A stretch of 64,000 nucleotides of DNA from Scleromatobacter sp039920745 (GCA_039920745.1 JBDSDD010000075.1:62001-126000); one strand, 5' to 3'. Positions 51,847 to 62,567 are shown, numbered from the stretch's first letter. A program made the numbers and translations. The notes: generated from the letters alone by a model not told the origin.

Positions 51847-54800
51847 TCAGTTCGTAGCCGGCACGTCGCGCCAGTTGATCTGCGTGACGCCGGCCGATGT
51901 GGTGAGCGACGCAGGCGCCTTGGCGACTACGCCCTTGCTTCCGCCTGTGTAGATATGGAGGTTGCCGTCCACGCTGATGACCGTGACATCGGTACCGACC
52001 CCGCTGATCGCCGTCGATGCGGTGGCCACGCCTGTATCGCTGGTGAGCAGGACAGTCTTGCCGGACGCGAAGTCCACGCCGTACACCGTTCCCGTGCCGT
52101 GGGGGTCGCACGCGGAGCCGTTGGGCAAGTTGCCGATGAAGGCGACGATGCCCTGGTTGGCGAAGGCATCGACGTTGACGCGTTGGGCGATGCCGCTTGT
52201 CACCGGCAGATCGAAATACCAGCCCATGACCGAACTGGGAGAACTGCCGATTCCGGTGAGCAAGGAGGTGTTGACATTCAATGCGCTGCGGGTAATCGGA
52301 AAGCTGACGCCGCTGGGCAACGGTTGTGACGCTGAGCCGTAGAACGCCCCGGATGTCTTGATACCGTCCGCGATGGCATAGAACGACTGCTGGTTGCTAG
52401 TGGCAATATCGCTGTCGGCGAGCAACTTGCCCGTTCCGACCATGACGTAGCGCGTATTGGAATTGGTAGATATTTCAATCAACGGACGTGTGGAGATCGG
52501 CTGCGACGAGCCGAATTGGGCGATCTTCGTGGCGGTTGGGTAGGGCAGTGTCGTGTCGGTGGCGCTCACGTTGACGCGCCAGACGTTGCCCTGCAGGTCG
52601 CCGGCGTAGATCGCGTCGGCGGTCATGTCGGTGTAGTTCTCGACGTAGGCCGATTGCTGGCCGAGGTTGAGCGGACTCGACGTCGAACCCGAAGCGCTGG
52701 GCGTGGACACGACTTCGAGTAGCGTGCCGTTGACCGGGTTGACGAAGAAGAAATAGCCCATGCCGTCGCTGTTGGCGTAGCCAGACGTGAAGACCACGAC
52801 CCAGCCGTATTTCTTCGTCTTGACGACGGTGGGCGTGCCGTAGGTATAGCCGAGACGCGAGTCCGTGAACTCCCACTTCACCTTGCTGGCGATGGTCGTC
52901 TCGTCGCTCCAACTCGTCGGATCGGTGACGTCTAGGGCGTAGTAGCCGTTGCCGCCCTTGCCCAAGCCGCCGATCAGCAGCGTGTGCCAGTCGGGGCTGC
53001 CGGTCGCGCCGCTGGTCTTGTTGAGGTCGACATCGAATTGTCCCGGCGTTCCGTCGACCAGGTAGTGGTGCGTGAAGCTCGGATTTCCCAGGGATGCGAG
53101 TCCCGACGTGGACGCCGTCGCCGATGTGCCGTAGGCGAAGCTGGGGATGTAGGCGAAGAGTTCGCTGCCCGAGATCGGGCTGGTGTTGCCCACCGTGCCG
53201 TCGAAGGCGTGCAGCATGCCGTCATTGGAACCGGCATAGACGACGTCCTTTCGGGTGGCATAAAGCGCCCTGAAGGCGGAGTAGCCGGCGTTGTACGTGT
53301 CGAAGAACTGGTAGCTCGGCGGTCCGACCGTCACCGGCTTGGCGTTGACGATGTCGCCCAACCGGAAGCTGCGGTTGCGGTAGGCACCGCCGTTGGCGAT
53401 TTCCTTGGACGTGTCGCCGCGCAAGTAGGCGATGTAGTTGGCCGAACTCTGCGATGTGGCGCCTGGAACGCTTGCGAACGATGTCACGTACGTGCGGGAG
53501 TTCAGCGTGGGCCCGATCAGTGCCGTCGCCGTGAACGGCAGTCCTGGCGCGGACGAACTCGTCGTACAGCAGGTGACGATTTTGCGGGTCGCTGCCGTGA
53601 CCGTCGTCGCGCTGAGCAACGCCCGTGCATCCCACTGCGGGGTCAACGAAGGCGTGCCGTCCAGGGCGAACGCGATGGTCGAGCCGATGACCTGGCCCGT
53701 CCATGACGCCGGATCGTAGGTGGCGGAGTAACTCATCGCACCGGTGGACGTGACGTTGGGCGTCGGCACCGACAGCGCTGTGCCGTTGGCAACGTCGTTC
53801 TCCGCCACGATCTTGGCGAACGCGTTGGTCAGGCCCGCTTTCATCTGGGTCGCGTTGCTGGCGGTGAAGTAGTTGTCCGGCTGCTTGTTGCTGCCCTGCA
53901 CGTTGGTGCTGGTATACCAACTGTCGAGCGTCGGCGCCGTCCCGTAGACGTAGTTCTTCGGCACCGTGAAGCCGCCGAATTTCGTCGCGTAGTAGTACAG
54001 ATTGTTGTTGACGTACGCCTGGTATTCCTGAACGTCGAGCCAGTACGTACTGACGGTGGAGACCGTCTTCACCCCGGTTGAAACGTCAGTGAACGTGCGA
54101 AGGCCATGCCCCTCGATCGGGATATGGGCGTCGTACGCTAAACCTGCCATGTAGTAGGTGCTCTTGCCGCCCGAGTTTTCCCAAGTGCTGGCCAGGGTCG
54201 TGTTGGCGGCGTTTTCCATCGTGCCCACGAGGTTGGTGGTCGTCGCTACGTTCACGGCCGCGGTCGCCTGGCCGTGCAGATTCGTACCGATGCTGGTGTC
54301 GGCGGTCACTTCGGACGGTATCGCTGGCTCGATGCCGGAAGCGTAGAGCGTGCTGCCAGGAAGGTCGGCATCCTGGTTGGTGTTGACGTCGCCGATGCCC
54401 AGGATGAAGTTCTTCTGGCAAGCGTAGATGACCGGGTCGCTCGACCAGTTGGTGATCACCGGGAAACCGTCGACGAAGGTCTTGAGGGTGTTGCCTGTCG
54501 CCCCGGTGACGCTCGTGTAAGCCGAGACGTTGTCCTGGCCTTTGAGGTAGCGTAGCGACGCGTAGTAAAGCTCGCTGACCGGGTCGTATTTCTTGTACGC
54601 ATTCGTCGAGTCGTAGATATTCGACGTGTAGCCAAACTTGTTCAGGTAGTTCATCACGCCGCTCTGGGTGATGCCAGCGGCAGAGATCGCGCTGTTGCTC
54701 GTCGCGTCGGCGGGATCCGGATTGGTGTTCATCACGCCGGTGGACGGGTCCCATTCGGGTTGGGTGTTGTTCTGGTCGGCCGCACCCGGAACCGGGAATG

Positions 54801-55758
54801 TCGGCCCGATGTAGGCCATGCGCGCACGCAGCACGCCGCCGTCGCGCTTCTGGATGCCGTCATTGATATAGCCGAATGCCCCGTAACGCAGGCTGCCGGA
54901 ATACTGCTGCAGCAGCCCTTCGGGCTTGTACTTGTTGCTGCCATAGAGCACGCAGTTGGACTCGACGTTGACGGTGGTGTCGCACACCCGCACGTTCATG
55001 TACAGGGCGTAAGCCGCCGTGGGCGCGCTCTGGATGGTGGAGAACGCGGAGTCCTTGTAGTCGGTGGCCGTGACTGCGGTGTTGTTGAGGTTGTAGGAGT
55101 TCGTGAACCACATCTTGGTGCCGGCACCCCAGATGCGCGTCGTCATCCCGTTGGTCCAACTGCCCGACGAACCAAGTGGCGTCGCTCCGGTGATGAGCGT
55201 CGTGATTGTCTTGTTGGGCGCGTCGTTTGCGCCCCCTTGCCCGGAGTGAATTCCGCGTTGCAGGATGGTCATGCCGGACGAGCCGCTCGTGTCGGTGATC
55301 CGGTTTCCGCCGGTCAGCACCCAGCGGAAGATGTCGAGCGACAGCATCGACGCGTAGTTGAGGTAGTTGCCGCTCCACAGGTGCAGGCTGCTCGAACTGG
55401 TGCACGTGTGTGAGGACGCGACGCTGTAGGCCTGGAAGTAGCTCAAGTCCGCGGAGGTTGCCGGCGACTGGTCTGGTCCGTAGAGGTACTTGTAGCACTT
55501 GTCGCCGTCGAAGTACCCGAGGTACGCGGTCGTCGCAGCGTAGGCGGCGGTGCTGAAGTAAGCCTGTGAGTTGGCCGTCGGGAACTCCACCGACAGCGAC
55601 AGCAGCAGGTTGCCTGGCACGCTCGTCGTGGAAAACAGCGGCTTGTCGGCCAGGTCAAGCGAGTCGGCGCTCGCGACTGATGCGGCGCAAAAGGCCAGCG
55701 GCAAGGCCAGTCGAGCCAGCAAGCGTGCTGAGCGGCGAACGATCGAAGGTTGCTTCAT
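51847..55758 (-). CDS. pilY1: Type IV pilus tip adhesin/assembly protein PilY1
   Basis: A 1303-residue exported protein. After a signal peptide (LLARLALPLAFCAASVASA) the N-terminal half is Ser/Thr/Tyr-rich and variable, as in other PilY1 proteins. The C-terminal half is the conserved beta-propeller, with FRLGDIVNAKPVTVGPPSYQ, RKDVVYAGSNDGMLHAFDGT and TLLIGGLGKGGNGYYALDVT. A candidate calcium loop is DVNTNQDADLPGS. PilY1 sits at the tip of type IV pili, promotes extension, adhesion and surface sensing. Its ATG follows GAGG, which overlaps the stop of pilX, so the two are coupled. The lower part of the operon follows. Confidence 0.92.
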   Translation of the reverse strand: MKQPSIVRRSARLLARLALPLAFCAASVASADSLDLADKPLFSTTSVPGNLLLSLSVEFPTANSQAYFSTAAYAATTAYLGYFDGDKCYKYLYGPDQSPATSADLSYFQAYSVASSHTCTSSSSLHLWSGNYLNYASMLSLDIFRWVLTGGNRITDTSGSSGMTILQRGIHSGQGGANDAPNKTITTLITGATPLGSSGSWTNGMTTRIWGAGTKMWFTNSYNLNNTAVTATDYKDSAFSTIQSAPTAAYALYMNVRVCDTTVNVESNCVLYGSNKYKPEGLLQQYSGSLRYGAFGYINDGIQKRDGGVLRARMAYIGPTFPVPGAADQNNTQPEWDPSTGVMNTNPDPADATSNSAISAAGITQSGVMNYLNKFGYTSNIYDSTNAYKKYDPVSELYYASLRYLKGQDNVSAYTSVTGATGNTLKTFVDGFPVITNWSSDPVIYACQKNFILGIGDVNTNQDADLPGSTLYASGIEPAIPSEVTADTSIGTNLHGQATAAVNVATTTNLVGTMENAANTTLASTWENSGGKSTYYMAGLAYDAHIPIEGHGLRTFTDVSTGVKTVSTVSTYWLDVQEYQAYVNNNLYYYATKFGGFTVPKNYVYGTAPTLDSWYTSTNVQGSNKQPDNYFTASNATQMKAGLTNAFAKIVAENDVANGTALSVPTPNVTSTGAMSYSATYDPASWTGQVIGSTIAFALDGTPSLTPQWDARALLSATTVTAATRKIVTCCTTSSSAPGLPFTATALIGPTLNSRTYVTSFASVPGATSQSSANYIAYLRGDTSKEIANGGAYRNRSFRLGDIVNAKPVTVGPPSYQFFDTYNAGYSAFRALYATRKDVVYAGSNDGMLHAFDGTVGNTSPISGSELFAYIPSFAYGTSATASTSGLASLGNPSFTHHYLVDGTPGQFDVDLNKTSGATGSPDWHTLLIGGLGKGGNGYYALDVTDPTSWSDETTIASKVKWEFTDSRLGYTYGTPTVVKTKKYGWVVVFTSGYANSDGMGYFFFVNPVNGTLLEVVSTPSASGSTSSPLNLGQQSAYVENYTDMTADAIYAGDLQGNVWRVNVSATDTTLPYPTATKIAQFGSSQPISTRPLIEISTNSNTRYVMVGTGKLLADSDIATSNQQSFYAIADGIKTSGAFYGSASQPLPSGVSFPITRSALNVNTSLLTGIGSSPSSVMGWYFDLPVTSGIAQRVNVDAFANQGIVAFIGNLPNGSACDPHGTGTVYGVDFASGKTVLLTSDTGVATASTAISGVGTDVTVISVDGNLHIYTGGSKGVVAKAPASLTTSAGVTQINWRDVPATN

Positions 55759-55765
55759 GTTGGCC

Positions 55766-56410
55766 TCAGCCTGCAGTGGTCTGGATATAAGCTTCGGTGT
55801 TGCGGGGGCCGCTGACACGGACGCTGATGCGGAACAGTCCACGGCTGGCGCCTGTGGGTTTTTTCAGGAAATTGGTGCCGCCGGCATCCTTCGTGGTGTT
55901 GACGTACCCACAAGCGGCGGTCGTGAAGGTGGTCGTGCCCGCCGTGCATTGGCGGTCGATGACCCAGCGCAGCAGGACACCGTCGGTGCCGGCCGTGCAA
56001 CTCGCCGGAATGCAGGTGTAGAGCGCGGCGGTGTACTCGTTGTCGCTGATCAGCACATGCGGCACCCCCATGGCACCGGCTCCCGGGGGAGGTGCCAGCC
56101 GCGTGGCGGAATAATTGGCGAGGGAGTTGTCGCTCTCCCGTGCTGACGACGAAAACACCAACCCCGAGTTGAGCTGAGCCTTGGCCGCGGCGATGGCGAT
56201 CTCGGCCCGGTTGGTGAGGTCGCGTCGGAACGCCAGGTTCCCGACGATCGACGTGGACGTGTCGGTGGCGCGCAGCATTCCCCCCACGGAGATCAGCAGG
56301 ATCACCAGCGCGATCAGCGTCAAGATCATAATGGCGCCGCGTTGGGGCTGACGTCGGGAAGCACGCGGCAAACGTGGGCGGACGCGGAGGGGGGTCATCG
56401 GCGTGTCCAT
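55766..56410 (-). CDS. pilX: Type IV pilus minor pilin PilX
   Basis: A 214-residue protein with a prepilin-like N-terminus: QRGAIMILTLIALVILLISV, where the PilX family lacks a strict Glu5. The rest is a globular domain with four or more Cys in pairs (TCIPASCTAG, QCTAG, ACGYV). PilX primes pilus assembly with the other minor pilins and PilY1. The start ATG 56410 shares a base with the stop codon of pilW (TGATG); ATG 56398 is another possible start. Confidence 0.85.
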   Translation of the reverse strand: MDTPMTPLRVRPRLPRASRRQPQRGAIMILTLIALVILLISVGGMLRATDTSTSIVGNLAFRRDLTNRAEIAIAAAKAQLNSGLVFSSSARESDNSLANYSATRLAPPPGAGAMGVPHVLISDNEYTAALYTCIPASCTAGTDGVLLRWVIDRQCTAGTTTFTTAACGYVNTTKDAGGTNFLKKPTGASRGLFRISVRVSGPRNTEAYIQTTAG

Positions 56411-57618
56411 CAATAGTTGTTGTTGCGAACCGGAATCGTGGTTTCCACGACGCGATAACGGTAGTGCTGCTCCGCGACCGACAGGGTGCGGGGGAGGGTC
56501 AGACTCCACGCCGAAAGATCGGGAAACATCGTCAGCGTGGTGGCGGCGTTGACCACGTCCTTTTCGGGCAGTGCCGTTCGCATGATCAAGGCGACCCGTA
56601 CCGCCCGGATGTTCTTCAGCAGGCCGGACGCCGCAGCCGTGCCTGCGGACAGGGCGCTGACCGAGTACGCACTGGTCGATGCACCGCTCACCCACTGATC
56701 GATCTTGTTGCTGGAATTTCCCGTGGAGTCGATGCCATAGACCGCGTGCATCTCGAACACGCCTTCTCCCTGGGCCTGCAGCGGCGTGGCAGAAGCCTTC
56801 AACAAGTCGTAGCTGAACAAGGTGTTGTTGTCACCGACGCCCAGCAGCAGGAACGACGGCGGCAGGCTGGTAGCCGTCGACGTGCCATCGCCGCCTAGAT
56901 CGATCGCCACCGCATCTTTCGTGAAATTGGTGACCGAGCGGGTACCGACCGTAGCGGCGTAGTAGGTGCCCGCCAAGGGAAGGGTCTTGCCGACGCCCGT
57001 CGTGGAGAGGGTGTTCGAGGCTTGCGAAACCAGACAGTTCGCCGGGCCGCTGGGGGAGGCCTGTTGCTGGTCGGCAATCAACAGCAGGTCGCTGGCCGAG
57101 AACTCGGTCGTGTTATAGACAGTCAGCTGGGCTGCGGCCGGCGGCGCCGTGAAGGGCGTCGGGACCTGGGCGCCGTCGTTGCCGGACGACATCACCACGA
57201 GAACGTCCGAGGCCTGGCCGCTCGCGCCCGGCGTGGTCTGGCCCGGCAGGATCAACATCGGCGCGAGGCGGAACTCGCCTGACGTTCCAGGATTGACGGC
57301 GGCGAACGGCGCCGGCAGCGGCGACGCCGACGTCACCGGCAGGAGCTGGGTGCCCGACTTGGAGGCGAACAACTTGCACCCATAGGTGTAGCTGTTGCCC
57401 TGCACGATTCCTGTGCCCGCGCTGCGGATCCAGCGATCGAGCTGGAACATCGCCAGATTGCCAGCCTGGTCGAGGTCGGACGTCGATCCGAGGGTACGGC
57501 GACGGCCTTCGAAAGAAGACATCACCAGCATCACCGCCATCGACAGGATCATGCTGATCACCACCGCGATCATCATTTCGATCAGGGTCATCCCCGCTTG
57601 CGCTTGACGTCGCATCAT
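56410..57618 (-). CDS. pilW: Type IV pilus minor pilin PilW
   Basis: A 402-residue minor pilin. The prepilin peptidase site is G|MTLIEMMIAVVISMILSMA, with Glu5 of the mature protein present. The C-terminal domain has LDQAGNLAMFQLDRWIRSAG, typical of PilW. Together with PilV, PilX and FimT-like proteins it forms the tip that starts pilus assembly. Its ATG overlaps the TGA of pilV by four bases and its own stop codon overlaps pilX. Confidence 0.9.
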   Translation of the reverse strand: MMRRQAQAGMTLIEMMIAVVISMILSMAVMLVMSSFEGRRRTLGSTSDLDQAGNLAMFQLDRWIRSAGTGIVQGNSYTYGCKLFASKSGTQLLPVTSASPLPAPFAAVNPGTSGEFRLAPMLILPGQTTPGASGQASDVLVVMSSGNDGAQVPTPFTAPPAAAQLTVYNTTEFSASDLLLIADQQQASPSGPANCLVSQASNTLSTTGVGKTLPLAGTYYAATVGTRSVTNFTKDAVAIDLGGDGTSTATSLPPSFLLLGVGDNNTLFSYDLLKASATPLQAQGEGVFEMHAVYGIDSTGNSSNKIDQWVSGASTSAYSVSALSAGTAAASGLLKNIRAVRVALIMRTALPEKDVVNAATTLTMFPDLSAWSLTLPRTLSVAEQHYRYRVVETTIPVRNNNY

Positions 57619-58049
57619 TGAATCACCACCGTGGTCGTGTAGCTGTTCAACGGCGCCGCTGTGGCGGAAGACGGTGCCTGCCAGGTCACCTTGACCACGG
57701 CGCAGTTGGCTGTCCCACCAGTGCAGGCAACGACGGAACCGGTGCCGCTGGGCAGTCCGGACACCGAGGCTGTCGATACGCTGGTCATCCAGGCGGAATA
57801 GTCGGAGGACAGCGGCGTGACGGACACATCGACCGACTGGTTCGCCCACAGCTTGGCCACCATCTCGTTGACCAGCAGCGCTGCGCGCGAGCGATCCCCG
57901 TTCTGGGTGGCGATCTGCACGGCACGGGCCTGCAATGCGGCCGTTCCGAGCAGGCCGACTGAAAAGATCAGCAAGGCGATCATCACTTCGATCAGCGTGA
58001 AGCCTCGCTCGGAATGGCGGCTGCGATGGGAAGGTCGGGTGGCGCTCAT
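57615..58049 (-). CDS. pilV: Type IV pilus minor pilin PilV
   Basis: A 144-residue minor pilin. The N-terminus SERG|FTLIEVMIALLIFSVGLLG shows the cleavage site and Glu5. It carries LQARAVQIATQNGDRSRAAL and a short domain with two Cys (CTGGTANC). It overlaps fimT upstream by four bases (ATGA) and pilW downstream by four, making it the centre of a tightly coupled string. Confidence 0.9.
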   Translation of the reverse strand: MSATRPSHRSRHSERGFTLIEVMIALLIFSVGLLGTAALQARAVQIATQNGDRSRAALLVNEMVAKLWANQSVDVSVTPLSSDYSAWMTSVSTASVSGLPSGTGSVVACTGGTANCAVVKVTWQAPSSATAAPLNSYTTTVVIQ

Positions 58050-58666
58050 GGGCATCCGTCGGGGTTGGTGCTGGACAGCGTCTTCGCGACGTCGCACATG
58101 CGCACGCGACCGCCCAGATAGACGAGGACCTTGAAGCTGCGCGTCGCAGCGCCCGGCTTCGCCACGGTAAAGCTGGTGGGCGAGGCGACGTCATCGGTCG
58201 GCGCGGTGCAGCCGGCCGACAAATTGGCGGCAGCCGGCGTGAGCGTGAGCTGGCGGCCGGTCGCACTGAAGCAGGTGACTGCCGGGCCGGTCACCGTGAT
58301 GGCGTGCTGGGTTCCTTCGGTCGACTTCAGGATCAGGCCGAGCGTGGCCTGGGTTTCGTCGGAGCCGGACAGCGGATTCAGTTCCGCGAACCAGTTGGGG
58401 GAATTGGCAGCGGCGGTCGAGGTGAGGGTCGGCGGGGTGTCGGTGGTCAACGCGAACAAGCTGGTACGTCCGCGCGACACCGCGGTGGCCTGCGTCAGCC
58501 GGATGGCATTGACGAGCGACTCCGCCGCGGCGCGCACGCGGGCATCGGCCGACCACTTGCCGAATGTCGGCACCGCCAGTGCCAGCCCGATCCCGATTAG
58601 CGTGATCACCACCATCAGCTCAATCAGGGAGAAACCCGAGCTGGCGCGAGCGGGCCGCGTCAGCAT
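58046..58666 (-). CDS. fimT: FimT/GspH-type minor pilin
   Basis: A 206-residue prepilin-like protein. The mature start is G|FSLIELMVVITLIGIGLALA with Glu5, and the rest follows GspH/FimT (ADARVRAAAESLVNAIRLTQ, AVSRG). FimT-like proteins take part in pilus assembly and in some species in DNA uptake. The ATG 58666 lies 6 bases inside the end of pilE. It ends inside the pilV start. Confidence 0.88.
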   Translation of the reverse strand: MLTRPARASSGFSLIELMVVITLIGIGLALAVPTFGKWSADARVRAAAESLVNAIRLTQATAVSRGRTSLFALTTDTPPTLTSTAAANSPNWFAELNPLSGSDETQATLGLILKSTEGTQHAITVTGPAVTCFSATGRQLTLTPAAANLSAGCTAPTDDVASPTSFTVAKPGAATRSFKVLVYLGGRVRMCDVAKTLSSTNPDGCP

Positions 58667-59142
58667 GAGTCGCCCTTCCGCATGAGCCAGCAACCGTTGC
58701 TGGAGGGGACGCTACCCCACGAGGTCGGGAAGGCGACTGTGACCATATTGTTGAATTGGTCGACCGTGTAGACAAAGCCGGCTGTGGCGCCGGTGCCCGT
58801 TGCTCGGAGGGTGTAGCTCGGCGGCGGGCCGGCAGCGGGAACGTCAGACGTCGCTGCGCAATTTACGTTGAAGGTGTTTGTGCTGGCGTTGGCGACGACG
58901 GGGTACTGGGTGCAGGGCGTGACGATCGTGCTCGAAACACTCATGTAGGTGCGGTTGTCCTGGTAATACTGCTCCATCTGCGCCCGCATCGTGGCCAGTG
59001 CATTGGTGCCCGCTACCAGCTTTCCGCGAATCATGTAGTTCTTGTACGAGGGCAACGCGACCGCCGTCAGGATGCCGATGATCGCGACGGTGATCATCAC
59101 TTCGATCAGCGTGAAGCCGGCTGTGTGTCGTTGCTTGGGCAT
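58660..59142 (-). CDS. pilE: Type IV pilin-like protein PilE
   Basis: A 160-residue pilin and first gene of the operon. Cleavage should occur at G|FTLIEVMITVAIIGILTAVA, with Glu5 and the canonical first 20 hydrophobic residues, followed by LPSYKNYMIRGKLVAGTNAL and a C-terminal domain with three Cys, one pair forming the likely D-region loop. It is probably a minor pilin, as in other proteobacteria where a pilE-like gene lies next to pilY1. ATG 59142 is the only start that leaves a normal 8-residue leader. Confidence 0.9.
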   Translation of the reverse strand: MPKQRHTAGFTLIEVMITVAIIGILTAVALPSYKNYMIRGKLVAGTNALATMRAQMEQYYQDNRTYMSVSSTIVTPCTQYPVVANASTNTFNVNCAATSDVPAAGPPPSYTLRATGTGATAGFVYTVDQFNNMVTVAFPTSWGSVPSSNGCWLMRKGDSC

Positions 59143-59439
59143 GGTGGGTGCGCTGCGCGGGTAATTCGTCGGTTTGTCGAAGCTGGTCTGCGGGACGGCC
59201 AGCCAGAAGATTGGTCCTGGCAAGCGAGCCTGCTCCAGCCGCATGGGGTGGGCATCGTGCGCCTTCCGGGCGCTCGGAACCCGTGTATTGATGGACGTCC
59301 GTAATTTTGCCTGGAGCCGAGATTAGCGCCGACCGCTCGCGGGCGCCGGCCTGTTTGGAGCGAACGGTCAGGTCGGGCAGACGGGCGGCGGACGTCGGGC
59401 ATGGCCAGGCGGCTCTTGGTGGCGCCGCAGCTGGCGCGC
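59143..59439. other. Intergenic region holding the minor-pilin operon promoter
   Basis: About 297 bases lie between the pilE start and the end of the NadR-like gene, both reading leftwards. The pilus promoter must lie here or upstream. I see no terminator, no convincing sigma-54 site and no further coding sequence. Confidence 0.45.
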
Positions 59440-60099
59440 TCAGGCCAGGGGCCGCGTCGGCTCGCAGCGCGGGCAGGCGGCGCTCGCCGGCCGGTTAGGC
59501 CCGGTTCCGCTGGCCAGGAGCGACGAGAACAATCCTGTCGGTGCGCCCGGCCGAGTGCCCCAGGCGCCGAGGACGCGTCTCAGCGCATCCAGGCCATTGG
59601 CCGTGCGGGCTTCGCCGCTGCCCAGCACGACGGCCCAGTCCGCATTCCAGTCGACGAGATGGCTGCGGATCGACGCGTCGACCGGCCCGCGGACATGGGG
59701 CCCGTCGCGCTGGAGGCCGTCCGCGACCCAGGGGACGTCCAACCCGGTCAGCAGCGTGAAGTCGATAGACGCGTGGCAGGCACGGGCCATCTCGTCGAGC
59801 GACCGATCCCCGAACACGAGCCGGCTGTAAACCGCGATCATCAGGGGGGTGGTGTCGCACACGACCACATCCGCGTCGCGCGCGGCTTCATCGATCCATG
59901 CCTGCTGCAGGCGCGCGATCCCTGCTTGCTCGTCGATGCGCGGCGTCCGGCCTTGCACACTGCACCAATGGCGCAGCGCTTCGGGCACTTCGACTGCGCG
60001 AAGGGCGAACTCATGGTTGATGCGCCCCGTTAGCGCGCCGGCGAGCGTGGTCTTGCCAGTACTTTCGGCGCCGACGATCGAGATGCGCAACGTCGTCAT
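59440..60099 (-). CDS. NadR-type nicotinamide riboside kinase-like ATPase
   Basis: A 219-residue P-loop protein (ISIVGAESTGKTTLAGAL) followed by VPEALRHWCSVQGRTPRIDE and DVVVCDTTPLMIAVYSRLVFG, as in the C-terminal kinase domain of NadR that phosphorylates nicotinamide riboside. No adenylyltransferase or helix-turn-helix domain is present, so it matches the stand-alone kinase. Its ATG overlaps the end of pnuC by four bases (ATGA). Together they would import and trap nicotinamide riboside. The last 40 residues are Pro/Ala-rich and atypical. Confidence 0.85.
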   Translation of the reverse strand: MTTLRISIVGAESTGKTTLAGALTGRINHEFALRAVEVPEALRHWCSVQGRTPRIDEQAGIARLQQAWIDEAARDADVVVCDTTPLMIAVYSRLVFGDRSLDEMARACHASIDFTLLTGLDVPWVADGLQRDGPHVRGPVDASIRSHLVDWNADWAVVLGSGEARTANGLDALRRVLGAWGTRPGAPTGLFSSLLASGTGPNRPASAACPRCEPTRPLA

Positions 60100-60749
60100 G
60101 CGACCCGCCTGCGCTGCAGGATGCCCTGCCAAGTCTTCAATCCGGCCCACGACAGCACCGTGAACAGCGCATAGAGGATCACCGTCAACCACAGGTGCTT
60201 GTAGCCGAACAGCGCGACGCTGAAGCCGTTCACGGCGATCCAGACCGCCCAGTTCTCGAGGAACTTGCGCCCCAGCAGCCAGGTGCCCAGCACGCTGCCG
60301 ACGGTCGACAGCGCGTCGAGCCAGGGCACGTCGGAGTCGGTGCAGTGGCGCAGCAGCCAGGCGGCGAACGGCCAGGCCAGCAGGGTGAGCGCCAGCGCGG
60401 CCAGCGCGTGGCGGCGCGTCAGGCGGTGCACGACCAGCGCGCCGCCGTCGGCTGCGCGGCCGCGCAGCCATTGCCACCAGCCCCACGCCGACATTGCGAC
60501 GAAGAACAGCTGCAGCGAGGCCTCGCCGTAGAGCTTGCTGTCGACGAACAGCAGGGCGTACATCAGCGACGACGCCATCGCGAGCGGCCAGGCCAGCGGA
60601 TGCACGCGCATCTCGCAGCCCACCATCCACAGCGAGACCGCGAACGCGACGATCTCGATCCACGTCACCGGCGAACCCCAGGCAGTGAAGGCCGGGGCGA
60701 GCAGGGGATGTGCGACGGCGAGAAAGGCGGCGAGGAGCGACTGCAGCAT
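60096..60749 (-). CDS. pnuC: Nicotinamide mononucleoside/riboside transporter PnuC
   Basis: A 217-residue inner-membrane facilitator with seven hydrophobic segments and the family features: WIEIVAFAVSLWMVGCEMRV, WPLAMASSLMYALLFVDSKL, YGEASLQLFFVAMSAWGWWQ and the later ENWAVWIAVNGFSVALFGYK. The PnuC family also includes thiamine and riboflavin carriers; the adjacent NadR-like kinase, coupled by ATGA, argues for nicotinamide riboside. The start may be ATG 60749 or GTG 60764. Confidence 0.88.
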   Translation of the reverse strand: MLQSLLAAFLAVAHPLLAPAFTAWGSPVTWIEIVAFAVSLWMVGCEMRVHPLAWPLAMASSLMYALLFVDSKLYGEASLQLFFVAMSAWGWWQWLRGRAADGGALVVHRLTRRHALAALALTLLAWPFAAWLLRHCTDSDVPWLDALSTVGSVLGTWLLGRKFLENWAVWIAVNGFSVALFGYKHLWLTVILYALFTVLSWAGLKTWQGILQRRRVA

Positions 60750-60798
60750 CAGGTTCGCGCGCACGGACGTGCGCGGGCGTGGACGCGCGCGGAGCGCG

Positions 60799-61074
60799 TC
60801 ACTTGCCGGGCGTGAGGACGACCAGCAGTTCGTCGGGCTTGGTCATGCCCAGCTCGGAGCGGGCTTTTTCCTCGACCATCTCCAGGCCTTCCTTGAGGTC
60901 GGACACCTCGGCCTGGAGCTGGTCGTTGCGCTGCTTGGCGGCGCCGTTGGCAGCGCGCAGCGTGGCGAGTGCGCGGCTCATCTCGCTGACGTGGGCGACG
61001 CCCGCCTTGCCGAACCACAGCTCCGCCTGCACCCAGGCGATGAGCACAATCAGCGCGATCGTGACGAGTCGCAT
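60799..61074 (-). CDS. ftsB: Cell division protein FtsB
   Basis: A 91-residue bitopic protein of the divisome FtsQLB complex: short cytoplasmic end, one transmembrane helix (LVTIALIVLIAWVQAELWFG), then a coiled coil with KQRNDQLQAEVSDLKEGLEM and the final LGMTKPDELLVVL. The position just downstream of eno is the standard one in proteobacteria and supports the call. Confidence 0.93.
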   Translation of the reverse strand: MRLVTIALIVLIAWVQAELWFGKAGVAHVSEMSRALATLRAANGAAKQRNDQLQAEVSDLKEGLEMVEEKARSELGMTKPDELLVVLTPGK

Positions 61075-61128
61075 GGGGAAGGTTCAGTGCAACGTGGTCG
61101 ACACAGCCCGGAGTCTAGCGGCAGCTGC

Positions 61129-62412
<1,284 letters not shown>

Positions 62413-62471
62413 TGTCTTTGCTCCAGGTTTTCAGATGTTCGTGGCCGGGCGGGAAGGGTCGCCGGGCGCGT

Positions 62472-62491
62472 CGCCGGCCATGGGGCCGGCG
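62472..62491. repeat. 8-bp hairpin between pyrG and eno
   Basis: CGCCGGCC (62472-62479) and GGCCGGCG (62484-62491) are perfect inverted copies around four bases. It lies upstream of eno, and has no T-run, so its role (attenuation, mRNA leader or none) is unknown. Confidence 0.35.
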
Positions 62492-62567
62492 CTTGGCAGG
62501 GTACGGGCTGCACTCTGCCACAGCTGCGGGGCATTTGACCCCCGCGTCGGTTACAGCAGAGCGTCAA

